The position numbers and the translations under genes were made by a program. DNA of 64,000 bases from Uloborus plumipes (taxonomy: Eukaryota; Arthropoda; Arachnida; Araneae; Uloboridae), in the NCBI GenBank assembly GCA_038373865.1, contig JAXGGA010001033.1, forward strand, positions 108,739 to 172,738, in the 5' to 3' direction. The notes under the pieces are model-generated. The model made no database searches and was not told the origin of the DNA. It was given only the letters and a program-made list of their open reading frames with translations. The first letter of the stretch is position 1. Every line of letters starts with the position of its first letter. Below are positions 10,303-22,454 of this stretch, piece after piece.

Positions 10303-12511
10303 AATGGGTCATTCCATGTCAAGTGTCCCAAATTTCGCGAAAATCCCCACTCGAACCCCTCCGATTTTGATGAAAATTTTTTTGAATATACATATAAGAC
10401 CTGCATGAAACCAAACCAAATTATAGCTCTATAAGCCTTATGGTTTAGCCAATAAAAATTATTGAAAAAAGGCCTCTTTTTCGTGTCTTGGAAAAAATGA
10501 CCAAATCGTCAAGTTTGTGCTTTTATTGCTCGCGACCTAAGACGATTATCAGGCTGAAATTTTGTGATTCTGATCACTGTTTAGGGTAGAATAGCCTACT
10601 TGTGTAACAAAAGCTCCATACACTGTAGATTTTTTGCAATTTGCTGCCAAAGTTGGTAAAAAATCGCATTTTGACAAATTTTGACCATACGTTATCAGCT
10701 TGTATCTGCTGAGAGAATGACTTCCTGAAGCTAATTCTTTCCCCGTTTGTAGCCTGATAGTTCGTCCGAAAGGTGTGCAAGTGGCATCTTGATAGCTTAA
10801 ATAATTGCTGAATTATGCGAGTTGAAATTCCAGTTAAATTTCTTTTTTCTCAATTTTGTCTCAATTTCAATGGGCAATATCTCAAAAGGGTCATCTTGGA
10901 TTTCAATTTTCTTTACATTATTGGAAAAAACACATTTTTCTTAACTAAGAAAAATTATTTTTATTTTTGAGACAAACCAGTTTCAAGGGATATTGCAAAT
11001 CAAAAATGTGTACGTCATTCAACGTGAAATCAAAGAAAAAAAGACATAGACCTCAAAAGTTGATGTCAATTTGTTCTATTAAAATTTACAGGAGCTTTTG
11101 TACTTATGTTCTGATAAAAAAAAACCTTTTTTAGATGTTTTTGAACTTTAGTTTTTGTGTGCGCATCCGTAAAAACGCAAGAAATGGCAAAAAGTAAAGT
11201 TTCATTTTTAACAAAAATAATTATCTTCTTATCGCTGCTATAAGCGCTTGAGTCTTTTCCTATGTGTTATTTTTAAGCTCTTGAAACAGAATTTCGGATG
11301 ATATGTCACTTGACAAGGTATCATTAATATTTTAAATTCATAAAAAGCATTGTTTCCTTTTTCAAAAAAAAAAAAATAATAAATAAATAAATAAATGAAT
11401 ACAAATAAAAATAATTCAGCCTATGATTGCAATTTGCCCATAAATAGAAAAGATGAAAAATGGAAAAATGCTTTTTATGACCTTGAAACATTAATGACCT
11501 ACAACCTTGCCAAGTGACATATCCGAAATTCTGTTTCAAGAGCTTAAAAATAACACATAGGAAAAGAGTCAAGCTCTTATAGCAGCGATTAGAAGATAAT
11601 TAATTTTGCTAAAAACGAAACTTTATTTTTTGCCATTTCTTGAGTTTTTATGGATGCGCACTGAAACACTAAAGCTCAAAAATATCTAAAAAAGGTTTTT
11701 TTTTCAACAGAACATAAGTACAATAGCTCCTGCAAATATTAATAGAACAAATTGACATCAACTTTTGAGGTTATGTTTTTTTTTCTTTGATTTCACGTTG
11801 AATGACGTACACATTTTTGATCTGCAATGTCCCCTTGAAACGAGTTTGTCTCAAAAATAAAAATAACGTTTTTTAGTTAAGAAAAGTGTGTTCTTTCCAA
11901 TGATGTAAAGAAAATTGAAATTCAAGATGATCCTTTTGAAATATTGCCCTTTGAAATTGAGACAAAATTGAGAAAAAAGAAATTTGACTGGAATTTCAAC
12001 TCGCATAATTCAGCAATTATTTGAGCTATCGAGATGCCACTTGCACACCTTTCGGACGAACTATCAGGCTACAAACGAGGAAAGAATTAGCTTCAGAAAG
12101 TCATTCTCTCAGCAGATACAAGCTGATAACGTATGATCAAAATTTAGCAAAATACGATTTTTTACCAACTTTGGCAGCAAATTGCAAAAAATCTACAGTG
12201 TATGGAGCTTTTGTTACACAAGTAGGCTATTCTACCCTAAACAGTGATCAGAATCACCAAATTTGAGCCTGATAATCGTCTTAGGTCGCGAGCAATAAAA
12301 GCACAAACTTGACTATTTGGTCATTTTTTTCAAGACACGAAAAAGAAGCCTTTTTTCAATAATTTTTATTGGCTAAACCATAAGGCTTATGGAGCTATAA
12401 TTTGGTATGATTTCATGCAAGTCTTATATGTACATCCAAAAAAAATTTCATCAAAATCGGAGGGGGTCGAGTGGGGAAGCCTCGTACACTTGACATGGAA
12501 TGTCCCCAATG
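10303..12511. mobile_element. 2.2-kb fold-back palindrome, arms about 1.06 kb
   Basis: Left arm about 10303-11361 and right arm about 11453-12511 are inverted copies, over 90% identical by eye. Examples are CATTCCATGTCAAGTGT, CTAAACCATAAGGCTTAT, CTCGCGACCTAAGACGAT, CCTAAACAGTGATCAGAATC and CTCTTGAAACAGAATTTCGG. The spacer is about 90 bp and has an AATA microsatellite. The arms have no convincing coding frame: the 68-codon frame (10574-10780, minus) and 81-codon frame (12021-12266, plus) are mirror images of each other. This is either a fold-back transposon or a very long TIR element. TSD not resolved. Confidence 0.88.
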
Positions 12512-14008
12512 ATATTTTCTCCATACTAATGTCATCGGTGTTTTCTTATTTCGTCCAATTTCTTTGGAAATGCAAATTTATCTTCACGTATTAATTTGCA
12601 TGGTTTTTTTTTCAATGATAAACTGCTTTCACATTTTAACCAATTCCAATTTCCTTGCAGAAAATATTGCCCAATTTTTTTCTTGCTATGCTTAGCTCTA
12701 ATTATATTCCAGTATTCTTCAGGAGGGAAAAAAAAGCTTTTTATCGGTTTCCAAGAGAATGTCCTCTAGAGAAAAATGTGGAAAATAAACCTCACACTGC
12801 AGTCAGTTTCATACATACCTATAATACTTAAAATGAAACATCCCCTAACTTTTATGTATCGTTCTAAATAATAAATAATTTCAAACAATGATAGTCAAAA
12901 AATATAAATTTCTACCTCTTTAGACTTCTACCAAAGACATCAACAACGAACACATCCTACACTCGGGACGATTCCATCGAAATTTGTATCGAAAAATCGA
13001 TTTTAGCTTTGGAGACAGCCCCTCATAACATTCCCCGTTATTCGCTTGCGTTAACACAATCGATATCAGTTTTGTCAAGCTGAGCTCGTTAGTACGACGG
13101 CCCAGTCCGCCTCCAACAAAAGATCCTTATGTAATATACGAAGCCCCCCCCCCCTCCCCTCCCCTTTTTAAAAACTCCCGGGAGGATAGGGAGAAGTGGA
13201 CTAAGTCCTGAGAGGCGCTTTAAATGCGATGACCAGGTGATGTTACGACGTAATTAGCGCTCGAGGCATTATGCATCCAGTGATGTTTTAATTGATGTGT
13301 GTTGCTTTAAATGATTTAATTGTGTTGGTTTATTTTTAAAAACTTATGAGCTTGGTTTTTTTTTTTTTTTTTCAAACATTAAGTTTCCGTGAGTCAACTA
13401 ATGAGTGTTAAAAATTAGCTGCAGCTGAGGAAATAAAGTCGGAATGTTTTTATGTTGAGGCTAAGACCCAAAAAGTGGAACAGCGATAGAATATGAATTT
13501 TAATTCTTGGTAGTTAAATACATTTGCAAGAACTGTTTCATTGAGTCCTAAACTTTGGGTTTTTTGTTCCTCGTTATACCTACGGTTCAGAAATAAATAT
13601 CAAAAAGAAGAGTGCCCCTCTCCCTTCCAATGGCGATGGCTCGCCCCCCTCAAATTTTGCATAGCACCTTTGTTAGAAATCGATTAAAACTCGACTCGGT
13701 ATCGATATTCCTATGCTCCGAATTTCATAAAATCAAAACCATTTACTCATAGGTTGCATACTAAAGTTTCAAAATAACAATCGAAAGGTAGAGGCTTCGC
13801 AGTTAATAATACAACTCAGTTCCTACAACCTCCTTCCAAGACTGGGAACCCCTCAAAATGAGATTAAAATTCCCTCAAAGTGAGCTCAGAAGAGCCTCCC
13901 CCCCCCCCCCGAAATCTCAGGAGTGCTCTCCCTTAATGGCTATGATTCAACTCCATTAATTTTTATATGCTATCCCCACTCAATATTGAGAATCTCTCAA
14001 AACCATAT
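12512..14008. other. Non-coding sequence with homopolymer tracts
   Basis: C-tract near 13147-13165, T-tract near 13357-13372 and C-tract near 13900-13910. No gene or delimited element. Confidence 0.45.
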
Positions 14009-14079
14009 CGAGTTCCCAAATTACCTTAAATTTCAATGACGCTGCGCCATTGAAATTTTAGGTCGATTTGAGAACTGCG
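14009..14079. repeat. Short inverted repeat (hairpin)
   Basis: CCTTAAATTTCAATG and CATTGAAATTTTAGG flank a 9-nt loop at 14024-14062. Complementarity continues outward as GTTCCCAAATTACC / GGTCGATTTGAGAAC. Confidence 0.6.
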
Positions 14080-15614
14080 CTGTGAAATCTCCCTCGTGGA
14101 CTGGTCACAAGTTAGAGGTCATGGTATTAGTATCATAAAGTTTGCTTGCATAAATCCACTTAAAGTCGTCTTCACTTCTAAGGTATTATACTCAGTGGTA
14201 AAAGGAGAGAAGGACATTTTTGCACTGACATATTTCGAGGAACTTTGTATATAGTGGCTTTACACTTTTCTGAGATTTTATATAGAGATATTAAATTCTT
14301 TAAAAAGCATCATCATGGACTTCTAATGTATGTCAAAAAGCTCGGTTTAAAAGGTTGTTGAAATAAAAATCACCTCGCGAAGCTTAACCCTTGGTGTATA
14401 GATACATTTGAGGAGGTTTTTGAGTTTTAATGGATTTAATTCGCTGATGTTAAATTATGTCGTAATTTTAATAAAGAGATATTCTCACCATCCGCTTCTT
14501 AATCAAAATAAGGTCATGACGCAACACTGTCATCACATATACTTGTGTGGTTAAGCAATTTTCAATATTTTTTGGTCGCTGAAATTGCGACACGAAACGA
14601 ATACAGTTATATTCAGGACATTGTTTGGTCCCATGCCAAATAATCTCCTTTGATCTGGGTGCAGGTATCTTAACTGGACTCTGTAACTTTAATGGCAGTG
14701 GTACATAAATAAAAGGCATTAAATATATATTTACGGTTTTATAATTATAAAAATCGAAAAGAATTTTACACGAAGTAAAAATGCTGAAACAAGAGTCTTT
14801 GACGAATTAATTATTGCTTTTAGAGATAAAGTGTTTCTAAAAGGTTTAGAAGTTCATAAATAGTATCTTCATTAAAAAAAAAACACATTTTAAGCCCATG
14901 TAACGAGTAATATAAATTTGTGATGCAATTAGCTCAGTAGTTTAACAACCTTATTATTTTTTAAATGTGCATGAAAAAAAAATTGTCTTAACATTTTACA
15001 GGTTTAATTTTTTCCCAAAATTCGGTCCAAAATATTTCACCTTTTTTAATCGCAAATTTTGTTGTTTTACATTTGCCAGCCAATCAGAATTGACAAAATA
15101 GAATGGTAACTATCTTTCACTGGACACCTATCAGCATCAATTTGAATAATTTCCTTCTCGAAATATAAAAGATTCCGGCGAAATAGTGAAAACGAAATGG
15201 AATTTAGATTGCTTGTACGGCGTGCTGGCACATCAGAAAAGGCCAGAAAGCAGTGTCCGTAAGTCGTACGAGCTAAACAGGGAATGGGTTAAAGGTAGCA
15301 TACTTATTTGTAAAAAGAAAGTAAATTAAAATCAATAAAAGCCCTTAATATACGCAGTACACAAAAGAAAGTAAATTACATTCTTAAAAGTATTTTCGAT
15401 AACCGTATAGATGGAATCAAATATGAAGTAATTCCTTTGAAATTACCGCTGCTCTACAATACCTGACAAAGCACTGGAAATGGCTTTTTTCGGTGCAATT
15501 TTGCACTTCTTTGCATTAACGTAAAACCGGAAAAAAACTTTATAAATATGAAGTATAATCTTCGGAAAAAGACTGTTCGCGTACAACAGTTTTCGCTCCA
15601 TTTGCTTTTAAATA
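14080..15614. other. Unassigned AT-rich sequence
   Basis: Short chance ORFs only. No delimited element found before the mariner copy. Confidence 0.4.
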
Positions 15615-16326
15615 CCAGGGTTATCCCAAAAGTAAGGTCACCAAAGTTTTGGGGGAAGCACATAAACTACTAATGCAGCTTTTGGCAGCTCTATTGTCAT
15701 TGGTGCTTCCACAACTCCCAAACAAGCATGTGCGAGCATCGCTGAGACGATTAGCCTAGGACTGGCAGATATTGAGAATGGAGCACCCATTGTGAATTTC
15801 CATCAAATGGGAAGTTCGGACTGGGTTTTGGTTTTGGAATGCAAAAAGGGTTGAATAGCTTGAAATTCATCTCACTTCCTCGAGGAATGTTGAAATAAGG
15901 CGTATGCATTCTATGTGACAACACTGGCCCACACGTTGCCCACCCAACCATTGCTCTCTTGCAAGACTTTGGTTGGGACATGGTGAACCAATGACCCTAT
16001 AGCCGGGCTTGGCCCCCAACGACTATCATATGTTCCAAAACTAGAAAGAATATTTGACCGGAAGGCTTTTCAAGGCTGAAAGGTGACACATTTGGTTGGA
16101 AGGCGACAAAGAGGTAAACTATGAAGCTTAACCGCAAAGACATGGCGGTGAGCTGGTACGACATGGGCATGCAAAAACTGCCACAGCGTTTACAAAAATG
16201 CATCAACAGAAATGGCGATTATGTAGAAAAATAGGTTAATTGATCAACCATTACAGTGATATATACATTGTAAAAAATAAATCTTTTCTTGTATTATTGG
16301 AGATCTTACTTTTGGGATTACCTTCG
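15615..16326 (+). mobile_element. Decayed, internally deleted mariner element
   Basis: TIRs share ATCCCAAAAGTAAG (left CCAGGGTTATCCCAAAAGTA; right, reversed, CGAAGGTAATCCCAAAAGTA), with TA duplications at 15613-15614 and 16327-16328. Length 712 bp against roughly 1.3 kb for intact mariners. Confidence 0.88.
15905..16234 (+). pseudogene. mariner transposase C-terminal remnant
   Basis: Translated pieces in shifting frames read CDNTGPHVAHPTIALLQDFG (the HDNA-type block with the second catalytic Asp), then PGLAPNDYHMF (normally SPDLAPxDYHxF) and, at the end, INRNGDYVEK followed by a stop, the usual mariner C-terminus. The Ser of SPDLAP is a stop codon and the third catalytic Asp is Gly. With several frameshifts and the 5' half missing, the copy is inactive. 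Confidence 0.85.
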
Positions 16327-16328
16327 TA

Positions 16329-17163
16329 TTTGATACGGAGAGCACCTGTAAACTATTAATAGCATTTCTTTAAGCTTTGCTAATTTGCAAAGAGAATTCA
16401 TATGGTATTCTAATACTAAGGCACCGCTCTTTGCTCGGTTCATTCGTTCACCCTGTTACTGGATATGGTTACTTTACGCTGGTTGGGGAGTCGCCTTAAG
16501 GGGTTGCATGATATTTGGCAACGGGCTTCCCGATACCTCGGAAACCTTGCATGCTTTTTAGCAAAACAAAACACGTTTGTATATTTTAGCGTACTTTTCG
16601 CAAAACATAAAGCTTGGAAAGCATACTTTAACCTATCATCTTGCTTTGTCCTAAAAACTTTCTTCTCTTTTGTTAAGCACTAACAAATTGTTATTTGTTT
16701 TTACTTTGACCTCAGACGTCGTGTAGTCCCATTTTCAGACTGGACTCGAAGTCTGAAAAAGTTTGCTTGCCGCTACGCCACCTACTGGGACGTTCACCGG
16801 CAGTAAATCCCCAGGTTTTTATAACACACGCAACTTCTGGTTTAAAAACTCTAGCAAAGATTATAATTTGTTTACTTGTACTGGAATAGTTTCGCTGTAA
16901 ATCAAACGTTTTCAGAATTTTATTTATTTATTCGTTTCGTGATTTCGTTATTATTTTTATTTACTTATTTATTTTTCTTATTGCCATTTGAAATAGCTTT
17001 ATTGCATGAAGATAAATATAAAGTAGCTAGTCAGAGGGATTAAAAGATAGAGATAAAAAAATGAATACAATAATTGAAAAAATAATGTGTGTCATTTGAA
17101 GCTTTTTTTAATTCTGCATAAAAAAATTATTGCTTTGATATGTTTTCATTTTCCAATTCTCCT
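16329..17163. other. Unassigned sequence
   Basis: A 72-codon open frame at 16465-16683 has no recognisable motif. A TTTA/TTAT-rich simple tract lies near 16920-16980. Confidence 0.4.
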
Positions 17164-17409
17164 TCCGGCTACCTTGTCTAATGGTCAGAGAAGTCTGACT
17201 GGATGAAGAGGTGCCGGTTTCGAATACCGTCTCGAGCATGGATGTACCTTTTCTCTCCTGTCCTTGTCCTTTCCTTGTTGCACTGTGAATAGTCTATCCA
17301 CGTAAAAATGTGGAAGTAGGACTTCACAACAAATAACGGTACACTTGGAAAAGTGAAGCAGCGCACTCTAAATTGCTGGCTTAGCTGGTACAAGATAGCA
17401 ACAACAACC
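17164..17409 (+). repeat. tRNA-derived SINE, copy 1
   Basis: The tRNA-like head has an A-box-like TGTCTAATGGTCAGAG and a B-box-like GGTTTCGAATACC about 45 bp downstream, as expected for RNA polymerase III promoters. The body ends GCTGGCTTAGCTGGTACAAG followed by GCAACAACAAC. Same head-body-tail plan as the copy at 21020-21265. Moved by LINE machinery in trans by analogy with other SINEs. Confidence 0.75.
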
Positions 17410-17633
17410 AATTATCCAAATTCTGTACCAACTTTTTAAAAAAATTATTAGAACATTTTAAGAGGTTCAGCTACACCGCAATATCATTGTAAAATATAAA
17501 ATCTTTTAACTTCCACAAACACCACTTTACCTCTCAACACCACATGAGATCGACCTCACCGAACGGCGCGGTGGAAGTAACGAAGCGTTTTATTCGTGTA
17601 ACTACGTATCGGAGTTCTTGCAAGACAAACACA
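17410..17633. other. Spacer between SINE and satellite
   Basis: No satellite periodicity yet and no gene. Confidence 0.4.
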
Positions 17634-19440
17634 CCTCCAACGCTTAGAGATTTCCGGTGAAAATTTCTGCCGATAAGTTATAGAAAGGATGGCGCAACTT
17701 TCGGAGCTTACCTTGTTAGAGGAATGAGTGTTCTGCTGTTGCATATGTAGGGGAAACTTTATATTTTAAAAACATGGGCTGCGTGTAAAATTGCACGTCC
17801 AATATTTTTGTGTAAATTCATTCTTTTACTTTTATTTTATACCCTGTGATATCATATTTTCTGCGTACGTCTGTAAGTAAAAATGAATTGTTTAATGGAC
17901 ACGCTTAAGAATTGTACCCTTATTTTAAAATACCTCCAACACTTACAGATTTCCCATGAAAACTTCTGCTGATAAGTGATCGAAAATATTGTGCAACTTT
18001 CGGAAGTTTACTTTGTTAGAGGAATGAGTATTCTGCTGTTGTATTTGTAGGGAAATTATATATTTTTTAAAAATGTGATGCAGGTAAAATTCCTCTACCA
18101 ATATTTTTGTGTAAAATTTCTTACTTTAATTTCTCTCTTGTATTATCACATTTTCTGCGTACTTTTGTCAATCGAAATGAATTATTTGATGCCTACAGTT
18201 AAGAGTTACTCCCTTATTTTCGAACGCCTCCAACGCTTAAAGATTTCCGGGGAAAATATCTGCCGATAAGTTATAGAAAGCATGGTGCTATTTTCAGGAG
18301 TTTCCCTTGTTTGAGGAATGAGTGTTCTGCTGTTGCATATGTAAAGGAAATTTTATATTTTAAAAACATGGGCTGAACGTAAAATTGCACCACTAATATA
18401 TTTTGTTGTAATCCATTATTTTGATTTTAATTTCGTTAATGTGATATCACATTTTTTTCCTATCTTTGTTAAACGAAATGAGTTATTTAAGGTCAACAGT
18501 TAAGAGTTATTCCCTTATTTTAAAACATCTCCAACGCTTAGAGATTTCGGGTAAAAATTTCTGCCGATAAGTTATAGAAATGATGGTGCAACGTTCGGGA
18601 GTTTACCTTGTTAGAGGAATGAGTACTCTGCTTTTGCATATGTAGGGGAAATTTTCTATTTTAAAAACCTGGGTTCATTGGGTACATGGGGTAAAATTGC
18701 ACGCTTAATATTTTTGTGTAGAACATTATTTTGACTTTAATTTTTTTCTTGTGATGTCATATTTTCTTCATGTCTCTTTAAGTGGAAATGAATTGTTTAA
18801 TGGCTACACACACACAGTGTTAACACTGATACCCTTAATTTAAAGCACGTCTAACGCTTGAAGATTTCTATCAAATTTCTGCCGATGAGTTATACAAAGG
18901 ATGGTGCAACTTTTGGGAGCTGACCTTGTTAGAAGAATGAGTGTTCTGCTGTTGTACATGTGGGGGAAATTTAATATTTTAAGAACATGGGTTGAACGCG
19001 AAATTGCACGAGCAATATTTTTGTGAAAATCCATCGTTTTGCTTTTAATTTCTTTCCTGTGACATAATAATTTCTGCATACCTTTGTTCGTCGAAATTAA
19101 TTTTTAAATGGCTACAGTTAAGAAATATACCCTTATTTTTTCAACACATCCAGCACTTAAAGAGTTCTTGTGGCAGTTTCTGCTAATAAGTTATAGAAGT
19201 GACGGTGCAACTTTCTGGAGTTTATCTCGTTAGCCGAATGAATATTTTGCTGTAGCAGATGCAGGAATAGTTTATATTTCATAACAATGGTTTATGTGAA
19301 ATTGCTCGACTAATATTTTTGTCTAAATCCCTTAATTACTTTATTTTTTGCGATATTACATTTTCTACATACCTCTGTTAGTGGAAGTGAATTAATTAAG
19401 GACTGCTCTTAAGAATTATAATCTTACTTTAAAGCATAAT
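17634..19440 (+). repeat. Satellite-like tandem array, about 300 bp x 6
   Basis: Units start near 17634, 17933, 18227, 18528, 18848 and 19146 with a CCTCCAACGCTTAGAGATTT-like block, followed by TTCTGCCGATAAGTTATAGA, TTAGAGGAATGAGTGTTCTG, CATATGTAGGGGAAA and AATATTTTTGTGTAA. Later units are more diverged. The fifth interval is lengthened (318 bp) and includes an ACACACAC stretch. No conserved ORF runs through the units. Confidence 0.92.
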
Positions 19441-19457
19441 GGGCAGCAAAAAATATA

Positions 19458-19706
19458 CACAGTCCATTCACATTAATGTGACCACCTGTCAAAAGCCAGA
19501 ATAACCACCTTTCTCAGAACGGACTGCTGCGAGACGTGCAGGAAGATAGTCAATCAGGCACCTGAAGGTATTCACTGAGATGTTGAGCCATTCTCGACTT
19601 CAGTACCGTGGCCAACTGCACTGTGCTACCAAATGTCTTCTGTGATTGATTATTTAATGTCGACGTCAGAAGTACGTGGTGATCACATTAATGTGACTGG
19701 ACTGTG
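19458..19706. mobile_element. MITE with TA duplication (Tc1/mariner-type)
   Basis: TIRs: left CACAGTCCATTCACATTAAT and right, reversed, CACAGTCCAGTCACATTAAT. TA at 19456-19457 and 19707-19708. 249 bp, no coding capacity. Confidence 0.85.
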
Positions 19707-19708
19707 TA

Positions 19709-20344
19709 AGTTCTAACTCCATCACAACTAGTAATAACCAGACATTTTAATATTCAGGTACATTTATCCAAAAGTAAAATTCTGCTCGTAGTTCTAATTT
19801 TAATTGTAAAAAGTCTGTTTCCTTAAGGAACAGCTCCATTGTAGGTACAATACGAGTTTCATGAAATATTCTTGTTTCCTTCGAAACGGTATGTTATATT
19901 TCTTAACTTCTTAATTCAATTTCATAAAAAAATTGATTTCTGTAAAAAATCATAATACTGAATCCTATTTGATAGTCCATTTCTTCCACTCCACACAACT
20001 CGAAATAATTCAAGAAGTTTCGCATGAGCCGTGTAATTTCCCGTGGCTACCTGTAAAAATAATCCCTCTCCCATACCACTAGTCGTAAAACGGAGGGGAA
20101 GGTAGGGGGTAGATCCCTCATTTCGCACTTGAATGGATCAAGAAGGGGAAATGACAGCAATTTAACAAAAACTGATCCAATCACCTTTTCCCTATTTTCA
20201 GTTGAAGCCCCTCGAAAGTATTTTTTTCTTCCTCCCGCTCAATCTAATTTTATGATGTACTTTAGGCTTTGTTTTCATTAGAGAGACTTATACAGAGCGG
20301 GTGCTACAGCAGGAAAAATAATGTATTAAAAATAGTTTGCCTAA
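19709..20344. other. Unassigned sequence
   Basis: Nothing recognisable. Confidence 0.4.
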
Positions 20345-20572
20345 CAGGCTAACACTGAGCCGCAATTTCTTAATTTCAACGATTTATGCCTTGACGGTAT
20401 TCAGGAGTACCTCTTATATTAATTTAGTACTGGGAATCCTACATGGCTGGAATCGTGCTGTTACTTGAAAGTATTATTCCTTGTGCCTTGCTGAGAGGTC
20501 TACAAATGGTATCTGCTATATATAAAAGTTTCTTTAGGGGCCCTAAGGCGTAGGGGCCTTACACCCAACTGA
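20345..20572 (-). repeat. Dispersed repeat family B, copy 1
   Basis: The reverse complement matches 33555-33710 plus 34266-34330: CCTAAGGCGTAGGGG, CTGAGAGG, TGGAATCRTGCTG, AATCCTACATG and TACTAAATTAAYATAAG. It crosses the junction that is interrupted by a pogo-like MITE in the other copy, so this is an uninterrupted allele of the family. Confidence 0.8.
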
Positions 20573-21019
20573 TTGTCAAAATTTTTATAGTTTTTGTACA
20601 TGTTATTTGATGTAATTTTCGCTAAAAAGGAAAATAATAATTTAAAAATTCATCGCCAAATTAATTCAGGACATAAAAAGTTAAACTACTGTACTCATCT
20701 TTTAATAATTTGATTGTACTTGCTGCTATAAAACTGAAGAAAACTTCCTTGAGTATGGAGCAATTCTACCATTACAAACGTAACAACCAAATTTTAAGCA
20801 TTTTTGTTATTTTTTATAATCAAAGGATTAGCACCAAACTTAGAATAGCATAAGTAACACCGAATTATAAAAGAGGAAAAATGTGTAGATTTTCATCGAA
20901 CCAAAGTGCAATTATTTTTGTTTCAAGTTTGACTGTTACGTCTGCAACGGTGTAATTATCTTTTGGTATTATTATCAAAAATTAAGAAATGATAATTTAT
21001 TATGTATTAGATTAATTTA
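20573..21019. other. Unassigned AT-rich sequence
   Basis: Nothing recognisable. Confidence 0.4.
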
Positions 21020-21265
21020 TTGTTGTTGTTGTTGCCTTGCGCCAGCTTGGCTAGCAAGTTGGGGTGTGCTGTTTCACTTTAGTAAAAACATGCTATAGGG
21101 ATCCGTTTATAAATCATTCACATCACAACAAGACATTCACACAAATAAAGGACAAGAACAGAAGAAAGAATGTATATTGTATATTGATGCCCAAGCCGGG
21201 GTTCAAACGGGGACCTCCCCATCCGGGTCAGAACTCTTTGACCACGAGACCACATGGCCGGCATT
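21020..21265 (-). repeat. tRNA-derived SINE, copy 2
   Basis: On the minus strand: head GCCGGCCATGTGGTCTCGTG (A box within TGGTCTCGTGGTC), B-box-like GTTTGAACCCCGG, body ending CAGCACACCCCAACTTGCTA then GCCAAGCTGGC, and a CAA-repeat tail. Matches the plan of copy 1. The tail trinucleotide is typical of the 3' end of many SINEs. Confidence 0.78.
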
Positions 21266-22450
21266 AGATGAAATTGAAATGAATTATTGCCTGGTTCAAA
21301 CTTATTCTGACATTAAAGGTCACTTTGAGTCACCCCGGAAATAGGAGATGCGCAATATTTTTTTTTAAATAAAAGTATTGCAACTTAAATGCAGTAAAAT
21401 AAAATATTTGAATCCTCCATTTGTACTTCACAACATAAGATTTCTAAATTTAAAATATTGCATAGAATGCAATATGTAGGAAGAGCAATTTCAATAGCTT
21501 CAAAAAGAGTTTCCGAATAGTAAATTTATAGTTATTGAATAATGCAAGGAGCAGAATAAAATATTATAAGCTCTTTTTATACGACAAAGAGTAAAAAACT
21601 TAGTTTAGATAGTTTATAACCTTGCTAGGATAATGCAACACTAAGCTTTCCACTTTTTACGTCTAACATACTAGGAAATTTCAATGGCAATATTTGAAAT
21701 ATATTCTACATTGTATACACTTTGGCGATTCAATAGCTGAAAAATGTCAAGTGTTTGATGTTATAGAAAACACTTTCTGTTATGCCTGTTTTGGATAAAA
21801 AGAATTAAATTTAATGTGAGATAGCAAGTAATAAAATATATTCTCTTCCGTTTTATGTATACTTTTCAAGCATAACTGTTTTTTAAAAAGGAAATTTTCA
21901 CTTTAAAATACATTGTTGATAAATTTCCCCATCCCTTCAAGAAAAGCTTTTCTATTTCACGAAAAACAAAGGCATTAAAGCAAAATTTCACCAAAAGAAA
22001 ACTTTACCTCTGAATTAATTTTCAAATATTAGATGAAAATCAAAGTACAACTTGATCATATAACATCTTTTCTCTACAAGACGCTATTTCCAGTTTGTAC
22101 CGATGGATTAGTAATTTTTAAAGAATAAAATATCTTCAATTTGAATTATGAAATAGTTATTGGTAATTCAACTCCAATTTGTTATGCATCACATTAAAAT
22201 TCTGAAAAAAGAGAAAAAAAAATCTTTATTTGCTGCCGTCTTAAATGGATTAAACTTAGTAGATCACTTAAAACTTGTTATTGATATAGGCTTTAAAAAA
22301 GTAGTTAGAACTCAGGAAAACATTTACTTAAAGGTAAGTTGCCGCAATCCTACTTCTTCGGTCAAGAAAATATATTAATTATAAAAATTATAGCCAATCA
22401 AGGCATAGGATTATTACGGACATTTTAACTCAAACTATTTACTTAGTCAT
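21266..22450. other. AT-rich non-coding sequence
   Basis: Only short Lys/Asn/Ile-rich chance ORFs. Confidence 0.45.
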
Positions 22451-22454
22451 TTAA

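Noticed and set aside
17164..17236. Functional tRNA gene
   Set aside because: A and B boxes are present, but the cloverleaf is imperfect and a SINE body with CAA tail follows directly.
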